Positions 16,816 through 24,983 of a stretch of 64,000 nt of DNA are shown here, piece after piece. The number at the start of each line of letters is the position of its first letter. Position 1 is the stretch's first letter. The DNA comes from Planctomycetota bacterium. GTDB lineage: Bacteria > Planctomycetota > UBA1135 > GCA-002686595. The notes beneath the pieces are model-generated. The model worked only from the letters and a program-made list of their open reading frames with translations. It was not told the DNA's origin and searched no databases. The stretch covers positions 395,955 to 459,954 of the forward strand of contig NZBA01000050.1 of assembly GCA_002686265.1 (NCBI GenBank), given 5' to 3'. The translations under genes were made by a program, and so were the position numbers.

Positions 16816-18198
16816 TCAGTCGCCCGTGTAGCCGAGCGCCTCTAGCTGCTCGAGGGTGGCAGGGCGCACGCCGTCGACCTCTTTCCGCTCGTGGGCGGCC
16901 TGCTCCGTCGCGTCGTGCCACCTCAACGCGTACTCGGCCAGACGCCCGGAGAGCTCCGGGTGCTCGGCCGAGACGTCCGCCTGCTCCCTGGGATCGGCGC
17001 GGAACTCGTACAGCTGGACGCGCTTGGTCCGCCGGCTGATGAGCATGTGGTGGCGGTCGGTCGCCACGGCGAGGCTCCGGCCGTAGAAGGGCGACTCGGA
17101 GACGGCGATCCGGTCCCCGGCCGGCGCGCGGCCACCGACGAGCGGGAGGAGGCTCTCGCCGTCGATGCCCTCCGGCGCTCGGAGACCGACGGCCTCCAGG
17201 AGGGTGGGCAGCACGTCGATCGACTCCACCACGGCATCCACCTCAACGCCCTCGCGCTGTTCTGGGAGCTTGATCACGAGCGGGATGCGTGTCACCGGTG
17301 TGTGCAGCTTGTCGTGCATGACGCCGCCATGGTCGAGAAACTCCTCGCCGTGGTCGGAGAGGAAGACGATCAACGCGTCGTCGAAGAGCCCGCGCTCCCG
17401 TAGGCCGGCGAGGAACTCCCCCAGCCAAGTGTCCACGTATCGGATGCCGCCGTCGTAGAGGTCTACTAGGTAGGCGAGTTGCTCTTCCGTCAGGCTCGGG
17501 GGCTCCTCGCTGTTCCTGCCGTCCCAGACCCGCAGCATCTCCATGCCGCAGATCGCGCGGAACTCGGCGCTCGGCAGGGCACCATCAATGAAGAACATCG
17601 ACTGATACGGCTCGGGCGAGCTCTCGTAGGGCGTGTGGACGTCGTAGCTGTGGATCAAGAGCAGGAAGGGCTCCTCGCCAGCAGCGTTCGCGTCCAACCA
17701 CCCCTCGACCCGCGGCCCGATCTCGGCGAGGCCCCCCGCCCGGTCGTCGTAGAGGTCGAATCCCCGGCCCAGGCCGTACTCGGTGCTCATGTAACCGCCG
17801 TCCACGAAGGCGGCCGTCCGGTAGCCCGCCTCCCCGAGCATCTCCGCCAGGGGAACGACGGAGTCGGGCAGGGCCGACTCCACGGCGATGCGGCCGTGAT
17901 GGGTCGGATACAGGCCGGTGAGGATCGAAGTCTGGGAGGGGATCGTGAACGGAGCCTGGGCGAAAGCCCACGAGAACGCCGTCGCCGCGGCGGCAAAGGC
18001 GTCGAAGCTCGGACTCGTCTCCCGCTCGTAGCCGTAGTGCCCGAGGTGGTCCGCCCGCAGGGTGTCGATGTCGATGATGATGATCGACCGCCCCGTCCCC
18101 AAGACGGGGCGGTCGAGCCAGTCCTCGCGCGTGGCCACGGCGAGGATCGCCAGGCCGGCCAAGCCGAGCGCGCCGAGCAGGAATCCGATGCGCTTCAT
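16816..18198 (-). CDS. Sulfatase-superfamily hydrolase, Thr-type, membrane-anchored
   Basis: The 460-residue protein begins with an N-terminal membrane segment (residues 4-22). The metal site is in IIIIDIDTLRADHLG, with DHGEEF and a His/Lys pair further on, as in the alkaline phosphatase/sulfatase superfamily. At the nucleophile position the usual Cys/Ser-x-Pro-x-Arg is FTIPSQTSILTGLYP, so Thr85 replaces the formylglycine precursor and Gln replaces Arg. It should not mature as a formylglycine sulfatase. Thr nucleophiles occur in phosphoethanolamine transferases and related phosphodiesterases. The substrate is unknown. Confidence 0.82.
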   Translation of the reverse strand: MKRIGFLLGALGLAGLAILAVATREDWLDRPVLGTGRSIIIIDIDTLRADHLGHYGYERETSPSFDAFAAAATAFSWAFAQAPFTIPSQTSILTGLYPTHHGRIAVESALPDSVVPLAEMLGEAGYRTAAFVDGGYMSTEYGLGRGFDLYDDRAGGLAEIGPRVEGWLDANAAGEEPFLLLIHSYDVHTPYESSPEPYQSMFFIDGALPSAEFRAICGMEMLRVWDGRNSEEPPSLTEEQLAYLVDLYDGGIRYVDTWLGEFLAGLRERGLFDDALIVFLSDHGEEFLDHGGVMHDKLHTPVTRIPLVIKLPEQREGVEVDAVVESIDVLPTLLEAVGLRAPEGIDGESLLPLVGGRAPAGDRIAVSESPFYGRSLAVATDRHHMLISRRTKRVQLYEFRADPREQADVSAEHPELSGRLAEYALRWHDATEQAAHERKEVDGVRPATLEQLEALGYTGD

Positions 18199-18450
18199 GA
18201 GCTATCGTGTTCCGCGCTCGGGGCACCGGCGGGAGCGTTCCCTCGGTAGCATCTCGCCCAATCCTACCCGCGAGAGAGCGCCGGGGAGACGAAGACCGGC
18301 GCAATGGAACCGTGCGAGCCGTCCCATTCCATGCCGCTGCCTCCGCTTCGCACTCAGCGAACCTCGCGGTCGGGTTGGCGCGGCCGGCGCGCGCCCCTTG
18401 TCGCCAGAGCCGGCCTCCCGCGAGGTCCATCTCGCTCGACGCGCACTCCT

Positions 18451-19188
18451 TCAGTCCAGCCCGGCGCCCTTGGCGCGGTAGTGGGCCCGCACGTCGCCGC
18501 GGCGCGCCGCTGCGAACAGGCGCGCGATACCCCCGCTCCAGGTGCGCCCGTGCTTGCCGGCCGCGGCGTACTCACGCTCCATCACGCTGTCGTGTTCGTC
18601 GATTGCATCGAGCAACTGCGCGTCATCGGGGTAGCGTCCCTCGAAGAACACGCCGGCCAGGGGGAGCCGCGGGCGAACGGGCGGCTCCTCCGCGGCCGGG
18701 CCCACGCACAGACCGAAGAGCGGCAGGACGTCCGCGGGCAGCTCCAGCAGGCGGTAGACCTCCCCGAGCCGGTTCCGCAGTCCGCCGATGAAGCACACGC
18801 CGAGGCCGGCGGCCTCGAAGCCCAGGGCGAGGTTCTGGGCGAACAGGACCGCGTCCATGACCGCCACGAGGAAATCGTCGAAGTTGGGTCCGAACTCCGC
18901 TCCGGTCCGCTCCACCACCAGCCGGTGCCTGCGCTGATCGGCACACAGGACGAAGAACGCGGCGGCCTCCCCGACCTGCGCCTGACCGCCGCAGAGCTCC
19001 GCGAGACGCTCGCGCTCGCCACGGTCACGGACCCGGATCAGGGAGTAGGCCTGGACGTGGCTCGAGGTCGCCGCGCACTGGGCGGCCTTGACGCAGCGCG
19101 CCACCAGACCGTCCTCGACCTCCCCACCCGCGAAGCGCCGGATCGTCCGGTGCGCACGCAACAGTTCCAATAGCCCGGTCTCGTCCAT
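18451..19188 (-). CDS. NfsA/Frp-type FMN nitroreductase
   Basis: The 245-residue protein has the NfsA-family pattern: LLRAHRTIRRFAGGEV near the N-terminus for FMN phosphate binding, QCAATSSHVQAYSLIRV, DAVLFAQNLALGFEAAGLG, and FIGGLRNRLGEVYRLL. These are homodimeric NAD(P)H-dependent flavoproteins that reduce nitroaromatics, quinones or flavins. I chose the ATG at 19188, where the conserved part begins; the frame extends 31 codons upstream. It is divergent from the phosphotransferase/UbiA/BtaA operon with 92 nt between the starts, so shared control is possible. Supply of reduced flavin to the cluster is conceivable but speculative. Confidence 0.85.
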   Translation of the reverse strand: MDETGLLELLRAHRTIRRFAGGEVEDGLVARCVKAAQCAATSSHVQAYSLIRVRDRGERERLAELCGGQAQVGEAAAFFVLCADQRRHRLVVERTGAEFGPNFDDFLVAVMDAVLFAQNLALGFEAAGLGVCFIGGLRNRLGEVYRLLELPADVLPLFGLCVGPAAEEPPVRPRLPLAGVFFEGRYPDDAQLLDAIDEHDSVMEREYAAAGKHGRTWSGGIARLFAAARRGDVRAHYRAKGAGLD

Positions 19189-19280
19189 GTGCGCCAGGAT
19201 AACGGCCGGGCGCCTGCCGCCACCGGACCTCTCCCCGGTCCCGTGGACTCGATCCTCCCCAGCGGATAGGTTCCGACGCA

Positions 19281-21992
19281 ATGGGCGACGCCATCCTCTC
19301 CTTCCGCAGCCCGCCCGGGGCGCGAGCGTCGATGGGCGGCAAGGGGGCCGGCCTGTACGAGCTCGCCCACGGTGGGATGGCGGTGCCGGAGTGGTTCTGC
19401 GTCAGCGCCCAGGCCGCCGAGGAGCGCCTCGCCCCCGTCGCCCCGGAGATCGCGAGCATCCTCGCGGAGGTTGACTCCGGCGAACCCGAGCGCCTCGCGA
19501 AGGCCAGCGGAGGGCTCGTCGCCCTGGGCGCTGACGTACCACTCCCCGCGGCGACGCGGGAGGCGATCGAGGCGGCCCTCGCGGGCCTGGACGGAGAGCG
19601 CTTCGCCGTCCGCTCCTCCGCCGCCGGAGAGGACGGGGCGACCGACTCCTTCGCGGGACAGCTCGCGACGTTCCTCCACGTCCCCCGCGACGAGGTTTGC
19701 GAGCGCGTCGCGGCCTGCCAGCTCTCCGCCTTCGCCCCGGCCGCCCTCGCCTACCGGCGACAGCGCGGGGCGGACCCGGGCGCCGTGGCCGTCATCGTCC
19801 AGGAGATGGTCACCAGCCGCTCTTCGGGAGTCCTGTTCACGGCCAACCCCAACGGGAGCCTCGACGAGCTGGTCGTCGTGGCGGGCTGGGGCCTGGGGGA
19901 AGGCGTGGTCGGCGACGCGGTCGAGACCGACACCTTCCTCTATGACCGCCTCACGGAGTCCTGGAGGGGCACCGTCCGCGAGAAGCGCAGCCGGATCGTC
20001 CTCGACGAGGAGAGCGGCGGCGGCACGCGCCGAGCCCAGCTCCCCCCGGACCTCGGCACGCGGCCGGTCCTCGGCGAGGAACAGCTGGAGGCCCTGCGCC
20101 AGGCCGCCGAGGAGATCGAGGCCCTGCACGGTCCGGCGCGGGACGTCGAGTGGGCCTTCGACCCCGACGGACGCCTCGCCATCACCCAGAGCCGGCCGAT
20201 CACGACCCTGCCGCGCGGTGAGCTCTCGATCTTCGACAGCAGCAACATCGTCGAGAGTTACCCGGGCGTGACCTCGCCCTTGACCTTCTCCTACATCCGA
20301 TGCGCCTACGCGCGCGTCTTCCGCGACATCGCCCGGCGCCTGGGGGTGGGACGGCGCGAGCGCGAACGCAACGACGACCTGTTCGAGAACATGCTCGGAC
20401 ACCTCGACGGGCGCGTGTACTACAACCTCGGGAGCTGGTATCGCCTGTTCCGCTTGGTCCCCTTCACCGGCGCCTACCTGGCGGTCTGGGAGGAGATGCT
20501 CGGGATCAAGAACCCGCGCCCGACCTCGGCGGGCACGCGACCCCTCGCCGCCGTGCGCGGCCTCCCGCGCGCCGCTCGCACCGCCGGCAGTCTGCTCTGG
20601 AACCTCGCCTTCCTCACGCCGGTCATGGAGCGCCTGCGCACACGCTTCGGCGGGATCGAGCGACGCTTCCGCGCCCTCTCCCTCGACGAGCTCGACAGCG
20701 TCGAGCTCGCCCGCCTCTACCGCTCCCTCTCGCTCGAGCTGATGGACGGCTGGGACGTCACCCTGGTGAACGACGTCTACGCCATCGTCGGCTCGGGGCT
20801 GGTGCGAGCCGCGCTCGAGCGTGCCGGGGCCGAGGCCGACACCTTCGGCGCCCTGATGGCCGGCGACGAGGAGCTGGAGAGCGCCCTGCCCGCCCAGAGC
20901 CTCGCCCTGCTCGCCGACGCCGTGCGCTCGGACGCGCGGCTCGCCGAGGCCCTCGCCGAGGCGGCGGCACTGGACGGGGAGCCGGGCGGCGCCGGCGCCT
21001 TCCCCCACCACCCCGACTTCGCGCGCGGCTTCCAGGAGCACCTCGAACGCTGGGGCGACCGGCACCTCGCCGAGCTGAAGCTCGAGTCCCCCAGCCTGCG
21101 CCACCACCCGCAACTGCTGGCCGGGCTGATCCTGCGCCAGGCCGAGAGCGGCCGCAGCGCCGGGGAAGCGCGGGATCACCGCCGGCGCCTGAGTGACGAA
21201 GCCCACGCCGAGGCCCGCCGCGCCTTCGCCCGCGCCCCCTCCCGAAGGGCACTGTTCGCCCTCGCCCTCTACATCGCGCGACGCTCGGTCCGCTATCGCG
21301 AGAGCTCGCGCATGGACCGTGCCCGCGGCTTCGGCATGATGCGCGACCTGTTCCGTGCCATGGCCACCCACCTCGAGCGCGAGGGCGCCCTCGATTCGGC
21401 CGAGGACGTCTTCCACTTGACCGTCGACGAGCTGTTGGGCTTCGTCACCGGGAGCGGCGTCGACCCGGACCTCCGTGGGATCGTCGAGCGCCGCCGCTCG
21501 GCGGGCCGAACCTGGCGGGCCGACGGCCCTACACGGGAGCGGCTGCGCTTCCGCGGCACGGTCGGCTCCCATCCGTCCCCCGCCCGCGCCGCCCCTGCGG
21601 CGCCCGCCGCCGGGGGTGGCGCCGGGGGCGGCGCCTCGACCGCGCCGCAGACCTTCGCCGGCACGGGCTGCTCGGCGGGCACGGTCACGGCCGAGGTCCT
21701 CGTCGTGCGCGATCCATCCGAAGCAACCGACACGGCCGGCAAGGTCCTCGTGGCCGAGATGACCGACCCCGGCTGGGTGTTCCTGATGATGTCCGCCGCT
21801 GCCCTGGTCGTCGAGCGCGGGAGCCTGCTCTCCCACACCGCCATCATCGGCCGCGAGCTGGGCCTGCCGACGGTGGTCGGCGTCGAGCGCGCCTGCAGCG
21901 TCCTCTGCGACGGCGACCGCGTCGAGGTCGACGGCCGCAGCGGGGTCGTCCGCGTCCTCGGCCCGGACGATGCACGGGAGGGCGCTCCGTGA
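19281..21992 (+). CDS. ATP-grasp/His-domain phosphotransferase of rifampicin-phosphotransferase-like architecture (copy 1)
   Basis: The 903-residue protein has an N-terminal pyruvate-phosphate-dikinase-type ATP-grasp domain (residues ~10-320: MGGKGAGLYELA, FAVRSSAAGEDG, VAVIVQEMVTSRSSGVLFTA, ITQSRPITTL). A ~450-residue middle region follows, and then a swivelling phosphohistidine domain at the extreme C-terminus with His852 in GSLLSHTAIIGRELG. PpsA and PPDK carry the His domain in the middle and a PEP-binding barrel at the end; that barrel is absent. The order matches rifampicin phosphotransferase, which transfers the beta-phosphate of ATP to a hydroxyl. The acceptor here is unknown; the lipid-type neighbours suggest a lipid or isoprenoid alcohol. 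It heads a four-gene operon, and its TGA overlaps the next GTG start. Confidence 0.83.
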   Translation: MGDAILSFRSPPGARASMGGKGAGLYELAHGGMAVPEWFCVSAQAAEERLAPVAPEIASILAEVDSGEPERLAKASGGLVALGADVPLPAATREAIEAALAGLDGERFAVRSSAAGEDGATDSFAGQLATFLHVPRDEVCERVAACQLSAFAPAALAYRRQRGADPGAVAVIVQEMVTSRSSGVLFTANPNGSLDELVVVAGWGLGEGVVGDAVETDTFLYDRLTESWRGTVREKRSRIVLDEESGGGTRRAQLPPDLGTRPVLGEEQLEALRQAAEEIEALHGPARDVEWAFDPDGRLAITQSRPITTLPRGELSIFDSSNIVESYPGVTSPLTFSYIRCAYARVFRDIARRLGVGRRERERNDDLFENMLGHLDGRVYYNLGSWYRLFRLVPFTGAYLAVWEEMLGIKNPRPTSAGTRPLAAVRGLPRAARTAGSLLWNLAFLTPVMERLRTRFGGIERRFRALSLDELDSVELARLYRSLSLELMDGWDVTLVNDVYAIVGSGLVRAALERAGAEADTFGALMAGDEELESALPAQSLALLADAVRSDARLAEALAEAAALDGEPGGAGAFPHHPDFARGFQEHLERWGDRHLAELKLESPSLRHHPQLLAGLILRQAESGRSAGEARDHRRRLSDEAHAEARRAFARAPSRRALFALALYIARRSVRYRESSRMDRARGFGMMRDLFRAMATHLEREGALDSAEDVFHLTVDELLGFVTGSGVDPDLRGIVERRRSAGRTWRADGPTRERLRFRGTVGSHPSPARAAPAAPAAGGGAGGGASTAPQTFAGTGCSAGTVTAEVLVVRDPSEATDTAGKVLVAEMTDPGWVFLMMSAAALVVERGSLLSHTAIIGRELGLPTVVGVERACSVLCDGDRVEVDGRSGVVRVLGPDDAREGAP

Positions 21993-22933
21993 CGCGCTGG
22001 AGGGGCATCGCGACGTTCCTGTGGGAGATGTGTCCGCCCCATCTCCTGCTTCCGGTGGGCGCGGCGCGCTTCTGCGCCGTCTACCTCGGCCTACAGGCCC
22101 TCGCCGGGCTCGAGCCCCTCGTCCTCGGCCTGCGGGCCGTCACCGGCACCGCCAGCCTGATCGGGTTCGTCGTCCTCGCCCGCGTCTACGACGAGCTCAA
22201 GGACGCCGACGCCGACCGCCGCCTGGCGGCCTCCGGAGACCCGCGCACCGCCGACCGCCCCATCGTGCGCGGCATCGTCGACGAGAGCGACCTGCGCCTG
22301 CTGCGCAACGTCCTGATCGGCGCCCTGGTGGCCCTCCAGCTCCCGGGCGCGGCGCCCCTGCCGCTGTTCGGGTTCGCCGTCGCCCTGACCGTGTTCTGGC
22401 TCTCCTCGCACTGGTTCTTCTGGCCGGCGGTCCAGCGTCACCTGCTGCTGGCCCTGGTGACGACCAGTCCGCTCACCCTGTTCGTCCTGGCCTACGTCGC
22501 CACGCTCTTCGCCGCCGACTTCGGCGTCGAACACCTCGACGGATCGGCCGCCTTGCTGCTCGTCGGTCTGTACGCCCCGATGCTCGCCTGGGAGACCTCG
22601 CGCAAGATCCGCACCCCCGCCGACGAGACCGACTACGAGACCTACACCCGCGCCGTCGGACCGCGCGCCGCCTTGGCCCTGCCGATCACCTTCACCCTGC
22701 TCGCCACCGGCATGCTGGCGACGGTCGCCGCGCGCGCCGGCCTGCCGCCGCCTTACTTCTGGGCCCTCGGCGGCGCCTGCACCCTGGTCGTCGGCGCCTG
22801 CCTGGCATTCGTGATCGCCCCCAGCCGCCGCCGCGCGCACCTGGAGCCTGTGACCCAGGGCTTCCTGGTCGTCGCCGACCTCGGCCTCGCGCTCGGCCTG
22901 GCGTCCACCTTCCCCCTCACCTGGGCAGGCTGA
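21989..22933 (+). CDS. UbiA-like membrane prenyl/phosphatidyl-type transferase
   Basis: The GTG start at 21989 overlaps the preceding stop (GTGA). The 314-residue protein has about eight or nine membrane segments and the two Asp-rich loops of the UbiA superfamily: RVYDELKDADADRR near residue 64 and SRKIRTPADETDYETY near residue 205. UbiA enzymes move a prenyl chain from its diphosphate to an aromatic or lipid acceptor, and some members act on phosphoribosyl or glycerophosphate substrates. The first loop, DELKDADAD, keeps the Mg-binding acidic residues. It lies between the phosphotransferase and BtaA-like genes, so a membrane lipid substrate is likely. Confidence 0.8.
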   Translation: MTRWRGIATFLWEMCPPHLLLPVGAARFCAVYLGLQALAGLEPLVLGLRAVTGTASLIGFVVLARVYDELKDADADRRLAASGDPRTADRPIVRGIVDESDLRLLRNVLIGALVALQLPGAAPLPLFGFAVALTVFWLSSHWFFWPAVQRHLLLALVTTSPLTLFVLAYVATLFAADFGVEHLDGSAALLLVGLYAPMLAWETSRKIRTPADETDYETYTRAVGPRAALALPITFTLLATGMLATVAARAGLPPPYFWALGGACTLVVGACLAFVIAPSRRRAHLEPVTQGFLVVADLGLALGLASTFPLTWAG

Positions 22934-22938
22934 ATCCG

Positions 22939-24063
22939 GTGAGCGACTCCGTCCGCGACGCCGCCTTCTTCGACCACGTGGGCTACGCCACGGTCTGGGA
23001 GGACGAGCGCTGCATCGACGAGGGCCTGCGGCCCCGACCCGGCGACCGCGTGCTCTCGATCACCTCCGGCGGGGACTTCAGCCTGCAGTTCCTGCTCGCC
23101 GACGTCGCCTCGGTCCTCTCGGTCGATTTCAACCCGCGCCAGGACTTCCTGCTCGGCCTGAAGGTCGCCGCCCTCGCCGAGCTGTCCCACGACGAGTTGT
23201 GGCGGTTCTGCGGCCTGGAATCCTGCGGCGACCGCGCGGCCCTCCACGCGCGCCTGCGCCACCGCCTGCCAGAGGACGCGCGCGAGTACTGGGACCGCCA
23301 GCGGGGTCCGATCGAACGCGGCTTCCTCTCCGGCGCGAAGCAGGACCGCTTCCTGCATCGGGCGGGGGCGGTGATCACCGCCGTCCTCGGGCGGCGCGCC
23401 GTCGAACGCTACTTCGCCAGCGAGACCCTCGCCGAGCAGCGGGCCGCCATCGGGCCCAGCCTGCGCGGCCTGCCCTGGCGCGCTCTGGCCCGCGTGCTCT
23501 TCAGCCGCGCGGTCTTCAACCGCGCCTTCGACCGCGCCCACTTCCGCTACGCGACCCGCGAGCACCACCCGGCGAGCCTCCTGCGCGAGCAGGTCGAGGG
23601 CGTCTTCCTCGATCTTCCGGCACGGGAGAACTTCCCCTACCACTGGGCCTTCCGCCGCGGCTTCCGCGACCGCGAGCACTGCCCCGCCTGGCTGCGGGCC
23701 TCCGGCCACGACAACCTGCGCGACCGCCTAGGGCGGCTCACCTCGACCGTGGCCGACCTCGAGAAGGTCCTCGAGGGCCTGCCCGACGGCTCCCTGGACT
23801 GCTTCCACTTCTCCAACGCCTTCGATTGGGTCAGCCCGACGCAGTTCCTCGTCCTCATGGGTGAGGTCGTGCGCGTCGCCCGTCCGGGGGCGCGCCTGTG
23901 CTACTGGACCAACCTGTTCAACACGCGCCGGGAGCTCGGCCTCGCCGTCGGGGCCCTGGGCGGAATCCGCGAGGAGCGCGAGCTCGCAGACCGCATCCAC
24001 CGAGCCTCCCGCACCCCCGGCTACTCCTCCTGCACCGTGGGGACGATCACCAAGGAGTGGTAG
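22939..24063 (+). CDS. btaA: BtaA-like (DUF3419) S-adenosylmethionine 3-amino-3-carboxypropyl transferase
   Basis: The 374-residue protein starts with GTG at 22939, five nt after the UbiA-like stop. It is a DUF3419/BtaA-type enzyme: GDRVLSITSGGDFSLQFLL and SVLSVDFNPRQ (residues ~37-70) form the SAM site, and CFHFSNAFDWVSPTQF, RVARPGARLCYWTNLF follow in the C-terminal Rossmann part. In Rhodobacter, BtaA transfers the aminocarboxypropyl group of SAM to diacylglycerol to make diacylglyceryl-homoserine; BtaB then methylates it to DGTS. No BtaB-like methyltransferase is in this window. A PSD-like decarboxylase follows after five nt, suggesting a different fate for the head group. Confidence 0.85.
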   Translation: MSDSVRDAAFFDHVGYATVWEDERCIDEGLRPRPGDRVLSITSGGDFSLQFLLADVASVLSVDFNPRQDFLLGLKVAALAELSHDELWRFCGLESCGDRAALHARLRHRLPEDAREYWDRQRGPIERGFLSGAKQDRFLHRAGAVITAVLGRRAVERYFASETLAEQRAAIGPSLRGLPWRALARVLFSRAVFNRAFDRAHFRYATREHHPASLLREQVEGVFLDLPARENFPYHWAFRRGFRDREHCPAWLRASGHDNLRDRLGRLTSTVADLEKVLEGLPDGSLDCFHFSNAFDWVSPTQFLVLMGEVVRVARPGARLCYWTNLFNTRRELGLAVGALGGIREERELADRIHRASRTPGYSSCTVGTITKEW

Positions 24064-24068
24064 AGCGG

Positions 24069-24983
24069 ATGGACGAGGGAACCGAGGGCGCCTACGTCGA
24101 CCGCGAGAGCGGCGAGCTGTGCACTGAGCACGTCCACCAGAGCGGGCTCTTCCGGTGGCTGTACGCTTCGCGGACCGGGCGCGCGGTGCGGCGCTGGCTG
24201 ACCGGATCGGGCCTCCTCCACCGCGCGGTCGGCCGGTTCGCCGATTCTCGGCCGTCGCGCCTGTGCATCCGGCGCTTCAGCACCGTCACCGGCGTGGACA
24301 CCTCGGAGGTCCTGAAACCCGAGGGAGGCTTTCACAGCTTCAACGAGTTCTTCGCCCGCCGCCTGCGCCCGCAGTGCCGGCCACTCGACGCCGACCCCGA
24401 GGCGCTCGTCTCCCCCGGCGACGGCAAGCTGTTCGTCTCCGGCGACTTGGGAAGCGGGGGACGGATCACGGTCAAGGGCTGCTCGTTCACGGCGGCCGAA
24501 CTGCTCGCAGGAGCCGCCGACCCGACTCCCTACGCGGGGGGGAGCGCCGCCGTCCTGCGCCTGTACCTCCCCGACTACCACCGCATCCACTTCCCCGCCG
24601 ACGGAGTCCCCGGTCAGGACCGCGAGATCCCCGGCCGCTACCTGTCGGTCACTCCCTTCCGCGGCAACGACGAGCCGTTCTACTTCCGAAACCACCGCGT
24701 CGTGAGCGTGCTCGACAGCCCCCGCTTCGGACCCCTAGCGATGGTCGAGATCGGGGGCTTTCTGATTTCCAGCGTGCGTCCCTTGTGCGCCCCGGGGCAA
24801 CCCGTGCGGCGCGGCGACGAGAAGAGCCTGTTCGCCTTCGGAGGTTCGACCCTCGTCCTGTTGGCCGAGCCGGGGAGGGTGGTCTTCGACGCCGACCTCC
24901 GCGAGCACTCCGCGCGCGGCCTGGAAACCCGCGTGCGCCTGGGGACGCGCATCGGCCTCGCGGGGCGCGCCGGCTCAGCGTAG
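24069..24983 (+). CDS. Phosphatidylserine-decarboxylase-like pyruvoyl enzyme
   Basis: The 304-residue protein has the PSD family pattern: FNEFFARRLRPQ near residue 91, SPGDGK with Asp118, YHRIHFPADG with His174, and the self-cleavage site GGST at residues 258-261, where Ser260 would become the pyruvoyl group. The N-terminal ~80 residues are an extension like that of long PSD proteins. PSD makes phosphatidylethanolamine from phosphatidylserine at the membrane. No phosphatidylserine synthase is nearby; the gene starts five nt after a BtaA-like gene, so the substrate may be the aminocarboxypropyl lipid instead. Its last 9 bp overlap the converging GNAT gene. Confidence 0.87.
   Translation: MDEGTEGAYVDRESGELCTEHVHQSGLFRWLYASRTGRAVRRWLTGSGLLHRAVGRFADSRPSRLCIRRFSTVTGVDTSEVLKPEGGFHSFNEFFARRLRPQCRPLDADPEALVSPGDGKLFVSGDLGSGGRITVKGCSFTAAELLAGAADPTPYAGGSAAVLRLYLPDYHRIHFPADGVPGQDREIPGRYLSVTPFRGNDEPFYFRNHRVVSVLDSPRFGPLAMVEIGGFLISSVRPLCAPGQPVRRGDEKSLFAFGGSTLVLLAEPGRVVFDADLREHSARGLETRVRLGTRIGLAGRAGSA

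Noticed and set aside
19038..21836. A 932-codon minus-strand open frame
   Set aside because: It is antisense to the first phosphotransferase gene, whose ATP-grasp and His-domain motifs are clear.
19281..21992. Naming the two ATP-grasp/His proteins PEP synthase or pyruvate phosphate dikinase
   Set aside because: The PEP-binding barrel is absent and the His domain is at the extreme C-terminus, so pyruvate is unlikely to be the acceptor.
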